A program made the translations under genes and the position numbers. This document shows positions 9,222-16,195 of a stretch of DNA of 33,762 nucleotides, in pieces (position 1 is the stretch's first letter; each line of letters opens with the position of its first letter). The stretch comes from Lawsonibacter hominis (GTDB lineage: Bacteria > Bacillota > Clostridia > Oscillospirales > Oscillospiraceae): contig NZ_JACOPP010000026.1 of NCBI RefSeq assembly GCF_014287895.1, forward strand, positions 1 to 33,762, given 5' to 3'. Under the pieces are notes generated by a model. It did no database searches. It saw nothing but the letters and a program-made list of their open reading frames with translations, and was not told the DNA's origin.

Positions 9222-9242
9222 ACAAACGGCTTCGCCGCTTGT
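9222..9242 (-). terminator. Hairpin downstream of spoVAE
   Basis: On the minus strand the arms 9234-9242 and 9222-9230 pair over nine positions including one G-U, with a three-base loop. It lies 16 bases after the spoVAE stop. It lacks a good T-run, so termination strength is doubtful. Confidence 0.4.
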
Positions 9243-9257
9243 CCGGCAGCCTCCTTT

Positions 9258-9626
9258 TTACGACTTGGATTTGGGCTTAAAGATGAGCGCGACCAGATAG
9301 CCGAAGAAGATCGCGGCGGTGATGCCGCCTGCGGCGGCGGTAACGCCGCCGGTGAGGGCTCCCAGAATGCCCATTTCATCCACCGCCTTGGCCACGCCCT
9401 TGGCCAGCAGGTAGCCAAAGCCGGTCAACGGCACGGTGGCTCCAGCGCCGCCGAAGGCCACGATATACTTATAGATGCCAAGCGCCCCCAGAACGACGCC
9501 GGAGACCACATAGGTCACCAGAATCTTGGCGGGGGTAAGGGGGGTCTTGTCGATCAGAATTTGACCGATGAGGCAGAGCAGCCCGCCGCAGAGGAACGCG
9601 CGGACGTATTCCCAAAAGAGTTCCAT
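9258..9626 (-). CDS. spoVAE: Stage V sporulation protein AE
   Basis: A 122-residue membrane protein recognised from YVRAFLCGGLLCLIGQILID and KILVTYVVSGVVLG, the typical SpoVAE/AEb opening, followed by a glycine-rich hydrophobic core (GGVTAAAGGITAAIFFGYL). SpoVA proteins sit in the inner spore membrane and move dipicolinic acid into the forespore and out at germination. The chosen ATG at 9626 has AAAGGA seven bases upstream; an ATG six codons earlier (9644) has that site inside its own coding sequence. It follows spoVAD by 74 bases on the same strand, so they probably share a transcript. SpoVA operons are usually read by sigma-G; I did not find a convincing sigma-G promoter. Confidence 0.9.
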   Translation of the reverse strand: MELFWEYVRAFLCGGLLCLIGQILIDKTPLTPAKILVTYVVSGVVLGALGIYKYIVAFGGAGATVPLTGFGYLLAKGVAKAVDEMGILGALTGGVTAAAGGITAAIFFGYLVALIFKPKSKS

Positions 9627-9700
9627 GACGGATTCCTTTCTCATTCCGGCGGGGAGCGCGGGAGACCGTCTCCCGGCCGCCCCGCGGCTGTGGTGTGGTG

Positions 9701-10714
9701 TTATTTTGTGCAGGAGATGGCCGCGGCGTGGCAGATGCAGGGGATGCTCTCGCCCTGCTGGGTAGAGGTGGGGGAGAGCAGAGCGCCCGTGCCGCAGAAG
9801 AGAATGTTTTTCCAGCGCCCGGCGCGCATACCGTTGAGCAGATGCCCGGTGAGCACCACGGCGGAGCAGCCGCAGCCGGAGCCGCCGCAGTGCACGTCCT
9901 GACCCTCCAGATCGTAGATCAGGGTGCCGCAGTCGGTCAGGTTGTTCAGGTCCATGCCGTCCTTGTGGAACAGGTCGAACAGGATCTCGCTGCCCAGCTT
10001 GCCCAGGTCTCCGGTGACGATCAGGTCGTACTGAGAGGGCCTGCGTCCCGTGTCCTGGAAGTGGGCCTTGATGGTCTCATAGGCCGCGGGAGCCATGGCC
10101 GCCCCCATGTTGTTGGCGTCCTTGATGCCCTTGTCCACGATCTTTCCGATGGTGGCGTGGGTCACATAGGGGCCGTTCCCGTCCCGGGCCAGGATGATGC
10201 AGCCGGAGCCGGTCACCGTCCACTGGGCGGTGGGGGTGCGCTGTCCGCCGTACTCCAGCGGGGTGCGGTACTGCCGCTCGGCGGAGCAGAAGTGGGAGGA
10301 GGTCAGCGCCGCCGCCCACTCCCCGAAGCCGCCGTCCAGCATAGCCGACGCCATACACAGGCTCTCCGCCATGGTAGAGCAGGCCCCGTACAGTCCCAGA
10401 AAGGGCGCGTCCTGTCCCCGCATGGCGAAGCCGGAGCCGATGCATTGATTCAGCAGGTCCCCGGCAAAGATATAGTCTAATACGCTGACGCTTTGCTTGG
10501 CCTTGTCCAGCGCGGCGGACAGAGCCAGCTTCTGCATGGCGCTCTCTGCCTTCTCCCAGCTTTTTTCGCCAAAGCTGTCGTCCTGATTGATGAGATCGAA
10601 GCTGCCGGCCAGGGGACCGTCCCCCTCCTTTTTGCCCACGACGTTGGCGTGCCCGGCGATGGAGGGGGGCGCGGCAAAGGCGATCGTCTGAGCGCCCAGT
10701 TTTTTTGTGATCAT
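9701..10714 (-). CDS. spoVAD: Stage V sporulation protein AD
   Basis: A 337-residue thiolase-fold protein of the usual SpoVAD length. Diagnostic stretches are the opening LGAQTIAF, GLYGACSTMAESL, SSHFCSAERQYRTPLEYG, VTGDLGKLGSEI and CGGSGCGCSA. SpoVAD binds dipicolinic acid directly and is needed for its uptake into the spore. The ATG at 10714 has GGGAGGA upstream at a somewhat long spacing of about 11. It is the first gene of a two-gene unit with spoVAE. SpoVAC, which normally precedes SpoVAD, is absent: the upstream side holds a promoter and leader for a plus-strand gene instead. Confidence 0.95.
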   Translation of the reverse strand: MITKKLGAQTIAFAAPPSIAGHANVVGKKEGDGPLAGSFDLINQDDSFGEKSWEKAESAMQKLALSAALDKAKQSVSVLDYIFAGDLLNQCIGSGFAMRGQDAPFLGLYGACSTMAESLCMASAMLDGGFGEWAAALTSSHFCSAERQYRTPLEYGGQRTPTAQWTVTGSGCIILARDGNGPYVTHATIGKIVDKGIKDANNMGAAMAPAAYETIKAHFQDTGRRPSQYDLIVTGDLGKLGSEILFDLFHKDGMDLNNLTDCGTLIYDLEGQDVHCGGSGCGCSAVVLTGHLLNGMRAGRWKNILFCGTGALLSPTSTQQGESIPCICHAAAISCTK

Positions 10715-10803
10715 AATCGATCCGTCCTCCCGCAGAAATAGATGATGCTATTTTGAACGAAAAGCCCGAAAAATATGAGGATGTATTTTGTGGGCGGACA
10801 TGC

Positions 10804-10832
10804 TGGTCAAATACCGGGTTTTGAGCTATAAT
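10804..10832 (+). promoter_or_regulatory. Probable sigma-A promoter ahead of the zinc-ribbon gene
   Basis: TATAAT at 10827-10832 with TGGTCA (four of six matches to TTGACA) 17 bases upstream at 10804-10809. Transcription would begin near 10839, leaving a leader of about 195 bases before the ATG at 11035. Confidence 0.55.
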
Positions 10833-10839
10833 ACCCTCA

Positions 10840-11020
10840 GTGGACAAGAAGCAACGCATATGCGCAGCCGGCTTTTTGAGACCGGACGCCGGGATCGATC
10901 CCAATCCCAGGGGATGCTTTGGACGTCAAGGTGTTTGGGTTTGCTCCGCGTGTCCGCTGCCTACGGCGGGCGGCTTGCCCGGATGCAGGGAGAGGACGCA
11001 AGGCTGCGGCAAATTTAAAG
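10840..11020 (+). other. Structured, apparently untranslated leader (possible RNA element)
   Basis: Between the promoter and the ribosome-binding site at 11023 lies about 180 bases with much pairing potential. CGCAGCC (10863-10869) can pair with GGCTGCG (11002-11008) to close the region. Inside it are a 12-base palindrome at 10891-10902, a helix 10950-10955 with 10994-10999, and a hairpin GGGC/GCCC at 10968-10980. The zinc-ribbon reading frame stays open through here, but no ribosome-binding site precedes the GTG at 10840. No known riboswitch was recognised. GC-rich DNA pairs easily, so this may be chance. Confidence 0.35.
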
Positions 11021-11034
11021 TTGGAGGAGAGCCC

Positions 11035-11664
11035 ATGGTGGAACAAGCCAAGCGCACCCTGGCCTATATTTGTCCGGAATGCCGTCAGAGCGTGGTGATC
11101 GAGCGCACCGCGTTCCAGCTGGCCGCGGCGGGCAGCGAGCTGCCCTGTCCCTGCGGAAAATCGGCCCTGAAGGTGGAGCTGGCCGGGGATCGGGCCCATC
11201 TGCAGGTGCCCTGCCTGTTCTGCGGCACGGACCACAGCGTCTCCTGCTCCCAGCGCGCCTTTCTGCACGAGCATCTGCTGGCCTTCTCCTGTGCACGCTC
11301 GGGCCTGGACTGCTGCTATGTGGGCGAGGAGGACGCCGTCTTCGCCGCCGTGGGGCGGCTGGAGGAAGCGGTGGACAAGCTGGAAGCCGAAGCCGGCGCC
11401 AAGGGCGCTTTTCTGGATGAGCTTGTGATGCACGAGGTGCTCTCAGAGATCCGGGACATTGCCCAGCGGGACGGCATCTCCTGCACCTGCGGTTCCCACC
11501 GCTGGAACCTTCAGGTCAATTACAGCTCGGTGGACCTGAAGTGCGCCGACTGCGGCGGGGCGATGCGGATTCCGGCCGCGACCGCCAGCGATATCGAGGA
11601 TATCTGCTGCAAATATACGCTGCTCATCCATGGCAGAGAGGGGGCGGGACATGACGGTCTATGA
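11035..11664 (+). CDS. Unrecognised zinc-ribbon-rich protein
   Basis: A 209-residue protein I cannot assign. It has paired cysteines in several places: C13/C16 (CPEC), C38/C40 (CPC), C60/C63 (CLFC), C93/C94, C150/C152 (CTC) and C170/C173 (CADC), which suggests two or three zinc-binding knuckles. Between them, about 103-150, is a charged helical stretch. No signal peptide or membrane segment is seen, so it should be cytoplasmic. The ATG at 11035 has GGAGGA six bases upstream. Its end overlaps the thioesterase start by 14 bases, so the two are co-transcribed and probably coupled. The neighbour offers a guess at a lipid-related role but no real evidence. Confidence 0.8.
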   Translation: MVEQAKRTLAYICPECRQSVVIERTAFQLAAAGSELPCPCGKSALKVELAGDRAHLQVPCLFCGTDHSVSCSQRAFLHEHLLAFSCARSGLDCCYVGEEDAVFAAVGRLEEAVDKLEAEAGAKGAFLDELVMHEVLSEIRDIAQRDGISCTCGSHRWNLQVNYSSVDLKCADCGGAMRIPAATASDIEDICCKYTLLIHGREGAGHDGL

Positions 11665-12400
11665 GCGGGAATACCGGGTGGACTCGCGGGAGACCGATCC
11701 CTGGTACAACTGCCGGCCCTCCGGCGTACTGGGATTTTTGCAGGAGGCAGCCACGGCGGCCGCGTGCGCCCTTCATGCCTCCCGGGATGAGATGCTGGAT
11801 AAATATAACGCGTTCTGGATGCTGGCCCGGGTATGGTACCGGCTGGACGAGCCGTTGAAGTGGGGGGAGCGTCTGCGCATCCGCACCTGGCACCGGGGCG
11901 GCAGGGGGGCCTCCTCTTACCGCGACTTCGATTTGTTTGTCAACGACGCGCCGGTGGGAGAGGCGGTCTCCCTCTGGGTGCTGGCCAACGCACAGACCCA
12001 TAAGCTGGTGCGCATGGCCGGCATCGAGGAATTCCAGGGCACGGACGGGGGCGCGCTGTGCAAGACCAGACTGCTGAACAAGGTCCGCATGCCGCCGGAT
12101 ATGACATGCGCCGGCACGCGCAGCTTCCGCTACAGCGACCTGGACGTGAACGGCCACGTGAATAACGTGCGCTATGCCGACATTGTCTGCGACGCGCTCC
12201 ATCTGGAGCGTATGGGTGCGGAGCGTTTTGTCTCGTCCCTTCAGGTGGGCTATCAGGCCGAGTGCCGGGTGGGGGAGACCGTGGACCTTACGACCGGCAG
12301 CGACGGCGGCGCACAGTACGTCCATGGCGCGGACGGCGCGGGGAAGACCCGGTTTGACGCCATGCTCACATTATCCGATTTAGCCGGAAAAGCCCCTTGA
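11651..12400 (+). CDS. Acyl-ACP thioesterase, FatA/FatB type
   Basis: A 249-residue cytoplasmic enzyme that hydrolyses acyl-ACP to free fatty acid and ACP. It has the two tandem hot-dog folds of the PF01643 family: the first half with an opening YEREYRVDSRETDP and NAFWMLARVWYRL, the second with the signature DLDVNGHVNNVRYADI (about 163-178), which holds the conserved Asn and His. The ATG at 11651 has a GAGGGGG site about seven bases upstream; an ATG at 11630 in the same frame has none. It overlaps the zinc-ribbon gene. The guaB promoter begins within its last codons. Chain-length preference cannot be read from sequence. Confidence 0.88.
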   Translation: MTVYEREYRVDSRETDPWYNCRPSGVLGFLQEAATAAACALHASRDEMLDKYNAFWMLARVWYRLDEPLKWGERLRIRTWHRGGRGASSYRDFDLFVNDAPVGEAVSLWVLANAQTHKLVRMAGIEEFQGTDGGALCKTRLLNKVRMPPDMTCAGTRSFRYSDLDVNGHVNNVRYADIVCDALHLERMGAERFVSSLQVGYQAECRVGETVDLTTGSDGGAQYVHGADGAGKTRFDAMLTLSDLAGKAP

Positions 12401-12425
12401 CAATCCAGAGGCGAGGGCATAAAAT
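12397..12425 (+). promoter_or_regulatory. Consensus sigma-A promoter of guaB
   Basis: TTGACA (12397-12402), 17-bp spacer, TAAAAT (12420-12425). The -35 box overlaps the TGA stop of the thioesterase gene. guaB therefore has its own strong promoter with a short leader of about 30 bases, too short for a riboswitch. Confidence 0.8.
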
Positions 12426-12463
12426 AGGAAAAATTTATGGTTAAAGAGACAAGGAGATGCACT

Positions 12464-13939
12464 ATGGTCAACACCGACGAGCGCCAGAAGTTTACCAAGC
12501 AGGGTCTCACCTTTGACGACGTGCTGCTGATCCCGGCGGAGAGCGATGTGCTTCCCGCGGACATTGACCTGCACACCCAGCTTACCAAAAAGATCCGCCT
12601 GAACATCCCTCTGATGAGCGCCGCCATGGATACCGTTACCGAGTACCGCATGGCCATCGCCATCGCCCGGGAAGGGGGTATCGGCGTCATCCACAAGAAC
12701 ATGTCCATCGGGGCACAGGCCGAGCAGGTGGATATGGTCAAGCGCAGTGAGAACGGCGTCATCACAAACCCCTTCTGGCTGGCCCCCGGCCATACGCTGG
12801 CCGAGGCGGATGAGCTGTGCGCCAAGTATAAGATCTCCGGCGTACCCATCTGCGACAACGGAAAGCTCATCGGCATCATCACCAACCGGGATATGAAGTT
12901 CGAGACCGATATGAGCAAGCTGATCGATAACGTGATGACTAAGGACAACCTGGTCACCGCAAAGGAGGGCACCACGCTGGAGGAGGCCAAGGAGATCCTC
13001 CGGCGCCACAAGGTGGAAAAGCTCCCCATTGTGGACGATGAGTTCCATCTCAAGGGCCTGATCACCATCAAGGACATTGAAAAGGCCCAGGTCTACCCCA
13101 ATTCCGCCCGCGACGACAAAGGACGCCTGTTGGTGGGCGCCGCCATCGGCGTTACCTCCGACGTGCTGGACCGGGTGGCCGCTCTGGTGGAAGCGGGGGC
13201 CGACGTGCTGGCGCTGGACTCCGCCCACGGCCATTCCCATAATATCCTGGAGTGTGTGCGCCGCATCAAGGCGCTCTATCCCGACGTGCAGCTGATCGCG
13301 GGCAACGTGGCCACCGCAGAGGGTACCCGCGCCCTCATTGAGGCGGGCGCGGACTGCGTGAAGATCGGCATCGGCCCCGGCTCCATCTGTACCACCCGTG
13401 TGGTGGCCGGTATCGGCGTGCCTCAAATCACCGCTGTGTACGATGCGGCCCGTGTGGCGGCGGAGTACGGAGTGCCCATCATCGCCGACGGCGGCGTCAA
13501 GTATTCCGGCGACATCGCCAAGGCTCTGGCCGCGGGCGCCAACGTGGTCATGCTGGGCTCGCTGCTGGCGGGCTGTGAGGAATCCCCCGGCGAAACCGAG
13601 GTGTATCAGGGCCGCCAGTTCAAGGTCTACCGCGGCATGGGCAGCCTGGGCGCTATGGCCAAGGGTTCCAAGGACCGCTATTTCCAGGAGAACAACAAGA
13701 AACTGGTCCCAGAAGGCGTCGAGGGCCGTGTGCCTTACAAGGGCCTGACCGGGGAGACCATTTACCAGCTCATGGGCGGCCTGCGGGCGGGTATGGGCTA
13801 CACCGGCTGCCACAGTGTGGAGGAGCTCCAGAGCAAGGCGCAGTTTATGCAGATCACCTCCGCCGGCCTTCGGGAGAGCCATCCCCATGACATCTATATC
13901 ACCAAGGAAGCGCCCAACTATACCCTCAATCCGCAGTAA
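12464..13939 (+). CDS. guaB: IMP dehydrogenase
   Basis: A 491-residue enzyme of normal family length that oxidises IMP to XMP with NAD, the first committed step of GMP synthesis. The N-terminal LTFDDVLLIPAESDVLP is the family opening. Two CBS domains occupy about 95-215 (VMTKDNLVT and KVEKLPIVDD). The catalytic core includes DSAHGHS, the active-site loop GPGSICTTRVV with the catalytic Cys, ADGGVKYSGDIAKALAAGA and the flap YRGMGSLGAM. The ATG at 12464 has AAGGAG seven bases upstream; another ATG nine codons earlier (12437) has none. It stands alone as a transcription unit with its own promoter and downstream hairpins. Confidence 0.97.
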   Translation: MVNTDERQKFTKQGLTFDDVLLIPAESDVLPADIDLHTQLTKKIRLNIPLMSAAMDTVTEYRMAIAIAREGGIGVIHKNMSIGAQAEQVDMVKRSENGVITNPFWLAPGHTLAEADELCAKYKISGVPICDNGKLIGIITNRDMKFETDMSKLIDNVMTKDNLVTAKEGTTLEEAKEILRRHKVEKLPIVDDEFHLKGLITIKDIEKAQVYPNSARDDKGRLLVGAAIGVTSDVLDRVAALVEAGADVLALDSAHGHSHNILECVRRIKALYPDVQLIAGNVATAEGTRALIEAGADCVKIGIGPGSICTTRVVAGIGVPQITAVYDAARVAAEYGVPIIADGGVKYSGDIAKALAAGANVVMLGSLLAGCEESPGETEVYQGRQFKVYRGMGSLGAMAKGSKDRYFQENNKKLVPEGVEGRVPYKGLTGETIYQLMGGLRAGMGYTGCHSVEELQSKAQFMQITSAGLRESHPHDIYITKEAPNYTLNPQ

Positions 13940-13949
13940 GCGGCGCGGG

Positions 13950-13967
13950 GCGCTTCCAGCGAAGCGC
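13950..13967 (+). terminator. Small hairpin just after guaB
   Basis: GCGCTTC (13950-13956) pairs with GAAGCGC (13961-13967) around a four-base loop, followed by TTGATTT. This is a weak intrinsic-terminator candidate 11 bases after the guaB stop. Confidence 0.4.
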
Positions 13968-13991
13968 TTGATTTGCAGCAGGCGACGATGG

Positions 13992-14028
13992 CAACAGCCC
14001 CCGCCGGGTTTCCCGGCGGGGGCTGTTG
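13992..14028. terminator. Strong hairpin between convergent guaB and the uridine-kinase-like gene
   Basis: A perfect 17-bp stem (13992-14008 with 14012-14028) and a three-base loop, ending one base before the stop of the opposing gene. It has no T-run, but its position between convergent genes and its stability suggest a bidirectional terminator or transcription barrier. Confidence 0.65.
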
Positions 14029-14616
14029 TCAGCTGCGGCCGGTGTCCAGCACCAGGTCGCAGCGCTCCGGCAGGCGGAAGGTCTGGAAGTAGGCCTCTTC
14101 CAGCGGGATCCAACGCGCCTGGAAGCGCGCAAGCCCCGCTGTCCCCTCGCGCTCCAGCAGCCGCTGGCGCTGGACAGCGGGAGAACAGGTCAAAAAGATG
14201 CGCGTGTGGTAGTATCGGTACAGCTCCGGGTGGAGGGCATAGCTGCCTTCCACGAGAGCCAGTCCGGTATGCGCCGCCTGTACCGGCGGACCGAAACCGC
14301 CGCTATGGCAGTCGAAGGGGCGAAAGCAGACCGGTTTTCCTGCCGACCAGGGAACGAGGAGCTCCGCCGCCACCCGCTCATAGTGGATGTTGCCGCCGGG
14401 CTGTGCCAGACGCTCCGGCGTGCGCAGGGCGGGGGGGAGAAAAAAGTCATCCATGTGGAACAGGGAACAGCCCAGTACCGCCGCCGCCTGCCCGGCCAGC
14501 CGGCTTTTGCCGCTGCCGCAGCGGCCATCGATGGCCGCCAGTACCGGCCCGTCCGCCTGGGACAAGGGGGCCAGCTTCTTCAAAAGCTGCTCCAGCAGCC
14601 GGTCGGTCTCCTGCAC
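14029..14616 (-). CDS. Uridine-kinase-like P-loop kinase
   Basis: A 195-residue cytoplasmic P-loop protein. It has Walker A GRCGSGKS (31-38) after LAAID, then SLFHMDDFFLP, the DDF element typical of the uridine/phosphoribulokinase group, and VEGSYALHPEL, which resembles the VEG motif of uridine kinases. The family phosphorylates uridine or a related small molecule; the substrate is not certain, and it is slightly shorter than classical Udk (about 210). A GTG at 14616 with GAGGGG seven bases upstream is preferred. An in-frame ATG at 14658 lies before the expected transcription start. In Bacillus subtilis udk follows mltG and U32 genes, which are also near here. Confidence 0.78.
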   Translation of the reverse strand: MQETDRLLEQLLKKLAPLSQADGPVLAAIDGRCGSGKSRLAGQAAAVLGCSLFHMDDFFLPPALRTPERLAQPGGNIHYERVAAELLVPWSAGKPVCFRPFDCHSGGFGPPVQAAHTGLALVEGSYALHPELYRYYHTRIFLTCSPAVQRQRLLEREGTAGLARFQARWIPLEEAYFQTFRLPERCDLVLDTGRS

Positions 14617-14659
14617 GTTCAAACCCCTCTCGTGATGAGATCCTTTTTCCGCAGGCATT

Positions 14660-14688
14660 ATTATAGCACATTCCTTTCCCGGGAGCAA
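14660..14688 (-). promoter_or_regulatory. Promoter of the uridine-kinase-like gene (extended -10)
   Basis: On the minus strand, TATAAT (14665-14660) preceded by TGC, giving an extended -10, with a partial -35 TTGCTC (14688-14683) 17 bases upstream. The start would be near 14653, about 37 bases before the GTG start. Confidence 0.65.
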
Positions 14689-14701
14689 AGCGCTTTTCGG
14701 G

Positions 14702-15030
14702 ATGTCCCGCCGCATGCGGTCATCCGCCGCCGCTTGGTGGCTGACCCTCGTCAGCGGCAAGTGGAAGGGGCTCCTACTGCGGGACCTGCTGGATGGGACG
14801 CGGCGGTTTGGGGAGCTGAAAACTCCGCCGGCCACGTGACTCAGAAGGTGCTGACCGCTCAGCTGAGGCAGATAGAGGCCAGCGGACTTCTGACGCGCGC
14901 CGTGTATGCCCAGGCGCCGCCCCGGGTGGAATATACGCTGACAGAGCCGGGCTACAGCCTCAGGCCCGTTTTGGATGCCATGCAGGCATGGGGCGATGCC
15001 TGTCAAAAGGCGGAAGGCGGCCGCATCTGA
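14702..15030 (+). pseudogene. HxlR-family winged-helix regulator, broken by a frameshift
   Basis: The two halves of one HxlR-type regulator lie in different frames. 14702-14839 encodes WLTLVSGKWKGLLLRDLLDG then TRRFGELK, and then a TGA. The next frame from about 14836 to 15030 continues VTQKVLTAQLRQIEASGLLTR and PPRVEYTLTEPGYSLRPVLD, the rest of the domain. Between K of GELK and V of VTQK the family has about five residues (15 bases) and here there are 14, so a single missing base explains it. The N-terminus is also poor: the usual Cys-Pro before the first helix is not seen. A terminator follows at 15060. It is either a true pseudogene or a sequencing error. Confidence 0.8.
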
Positions 15031-15059
15031 ACAGGCCCTTCCAGGTCCACAAAATACAG

Positions 15060-15095
15060 ACGCGCGGACCGGTTCAATTCGGTCCGCGCGTTTTT
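15060..15095 (+). terminator. Intrinsic terminator after the HxlR pseudogene (also works in reverse)
   Basis: Stem 15061-15071 with 15080-15090, an eight-base loop region, then TTTTT (15091-15095). Upstream bases are A-rich, so the minus strand also has a T-rich tail, and the acyltransferase stop at 15074 falls inside it. It is likely shared by the two convergent genes. Confidence 0.85.
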
Positions 15096-16195
15096 ATCAG
15101 GGACGGCAGATTGCATTCCCGGCAGGCAGTCCGGAAGCTCTGGCCGGTGAGCAGAAAGCATACGCCGGGCAGCGAGGCGGCAAGCAATACGCCCGCGAAA
15201 CAGCTCAGCAGTACGGCGGCAAAGAAGAGCAGGTGAGCGCCCATACCGGCGAACGTGCTGCCCATCCACCCCGGCCACAGGCTCTCCCAGAAGGAGATGG
15301 CCAAGGGGTGGGCCAGATAGATTCCGAAGGACAGACCGGAACAGAAGGTCAGGAGCCGTCCGGAGCGCCGTGCTTCCCCGTAAGAGCGCGCCAGCAGGAA
15401 AACGGCTCCGGAGAGCAGCGCGGTAAACACGTGCAGATAGCTCTTGAAGCTTTCGTCATAGGCGCCGGTGCTCCGGCGCAGCCACCAGGTGCCCCCGGCG
15501 ATGATGAGGACGCACGCCAGCGAAACCAGCCACAGGACCCGCCGGGAGGGCAGGCGCCTGAGCCGGGCCAGCCGGGCTCCCAGCAGAAAGTAGCCCAGAT
15601 AGCCGCCGATCAGGTTTACATTCAGGGTCCAGTGGACGGTAAAAACGGTGCGCCAGGCGCTCTCCAGGGGCAGAAAATCCCGCACCGTATTCACACCGAT
15701 GGTCAGAACCAGCCAAAGCAGCACCAGATAGTTCCAGTGGGCGTCGGTCAGGCCGTCGGCCATTTTTTTCAAAAAGGGCGAGAGCAGATAGACCGGGATC
15801 AGGGCATATAAAAACCAGTATGGGACCATGGCGGGGGTATTGGGCAGCGCGGAGAGCTGCTCCAGAGCAGCCGCCGGACCGGCCCGCAGCAGCGTGAGCA
15901 GAACCACGAGAGCCGACCAGGCCGCCAGGGGCAGCAGTACCTTCGGCAGGCGGCGGCCAAACAGGGCGGACAGATCCGCCGTCCCCTCCTGGGACAGGAG
16001 CAGGGCGCCCGAGAGCATAAAGAACAGCGGGACCGCCGCGGTAGCCAGGGAAGAGGCCAGATTGGCGAAGTGCCACACCGCCCCGGAAGCGGAGCGCAGC
16101 GCCGCCGCCGCGCAGTGGAGGTAGACCACCCCCACCATGGAGCCGACGCGCAGCAGGTCGTAATCCCAGCGGCGGGACCGGGGGGAGGGGGTCAT
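15074..16195 (-). CDS. Acyltransferase-3 family membrane protein
   Basis: A 373-residue integral membrane protein with about ten hydrophobic segments. It opens with RRWDYDLLRVGSMVGVVYLHC, where the R-x-x-D-x-x-R arrangement and the following His are the conserved start of the PF01757 family, followed by AVPLFFMLSGALLL. Near the end, FGIYLAHPLA is the family's late motif. These enzymes acylate sugars, peptidoglycan or other surface molecules; the substrate here is unknown. The ATG at 16195 overlaps the U32 gene stop by four bases (ATGA), so translation is coupled, and AAAGGCGG lies upstream. The last 60 residues are less typical and end near the shared terminator. Confidence 0.85.
   Translation of the reverse strand: MTPSPRSRRWDYDLLRVGSMVGVVYLHCAAAALRSASGAVWHFANLASSLATAAVPLFFMLSGALLLSQEGTADLSALFGRRLPKVLLPLAAWSALVVLLTLLRAGPAAALEQLSALPNTPAMVPYWFLYALIPVYLLSPFLKKMADGLTDAHWNYLVLLWLVLTIGVNTVRDFLPLESAWRTVFTVHWTLNVNLIGGYLGYFLLGARLARLRRLPSRRVLWLVSLACVLIIAGGTWWLRRSTGAYDESFKSYLHVFTALLSGAVFLLARSYGEARRSGRLLTFCSGLSFGIYLAHPLAISFWESLWPGWMGSTFAGMGAHLLFFAAVLLSCFAGVLLAASLPGVCFLLTGQSFRTACRECNLPSLIKTRGPN

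Noticed and set aside
10990..11012. GGACGCAAGGCTGCGGC resembling part of the c-di-GMP-I riboswitch
   Set aside because: The 5' CAGGGCAAAC region and the 3' GGTAGGTAGCGGG region are missing; only about 15 bases match.
12401..12463. Purine riboswitch before guaB
   Set aside because: The promoter leaves only about 30 bases of leader, too short for a purine aptamer.
14029..15006. Longer minus-strand reading frame of 325 codons as the uridine kinase gene
   Set aside because: The extra N-terminus runs through the promoter and over the opposite HxlR gene and has low-complexity Arg/Ser sequence; the conserved fold starts after 14616.
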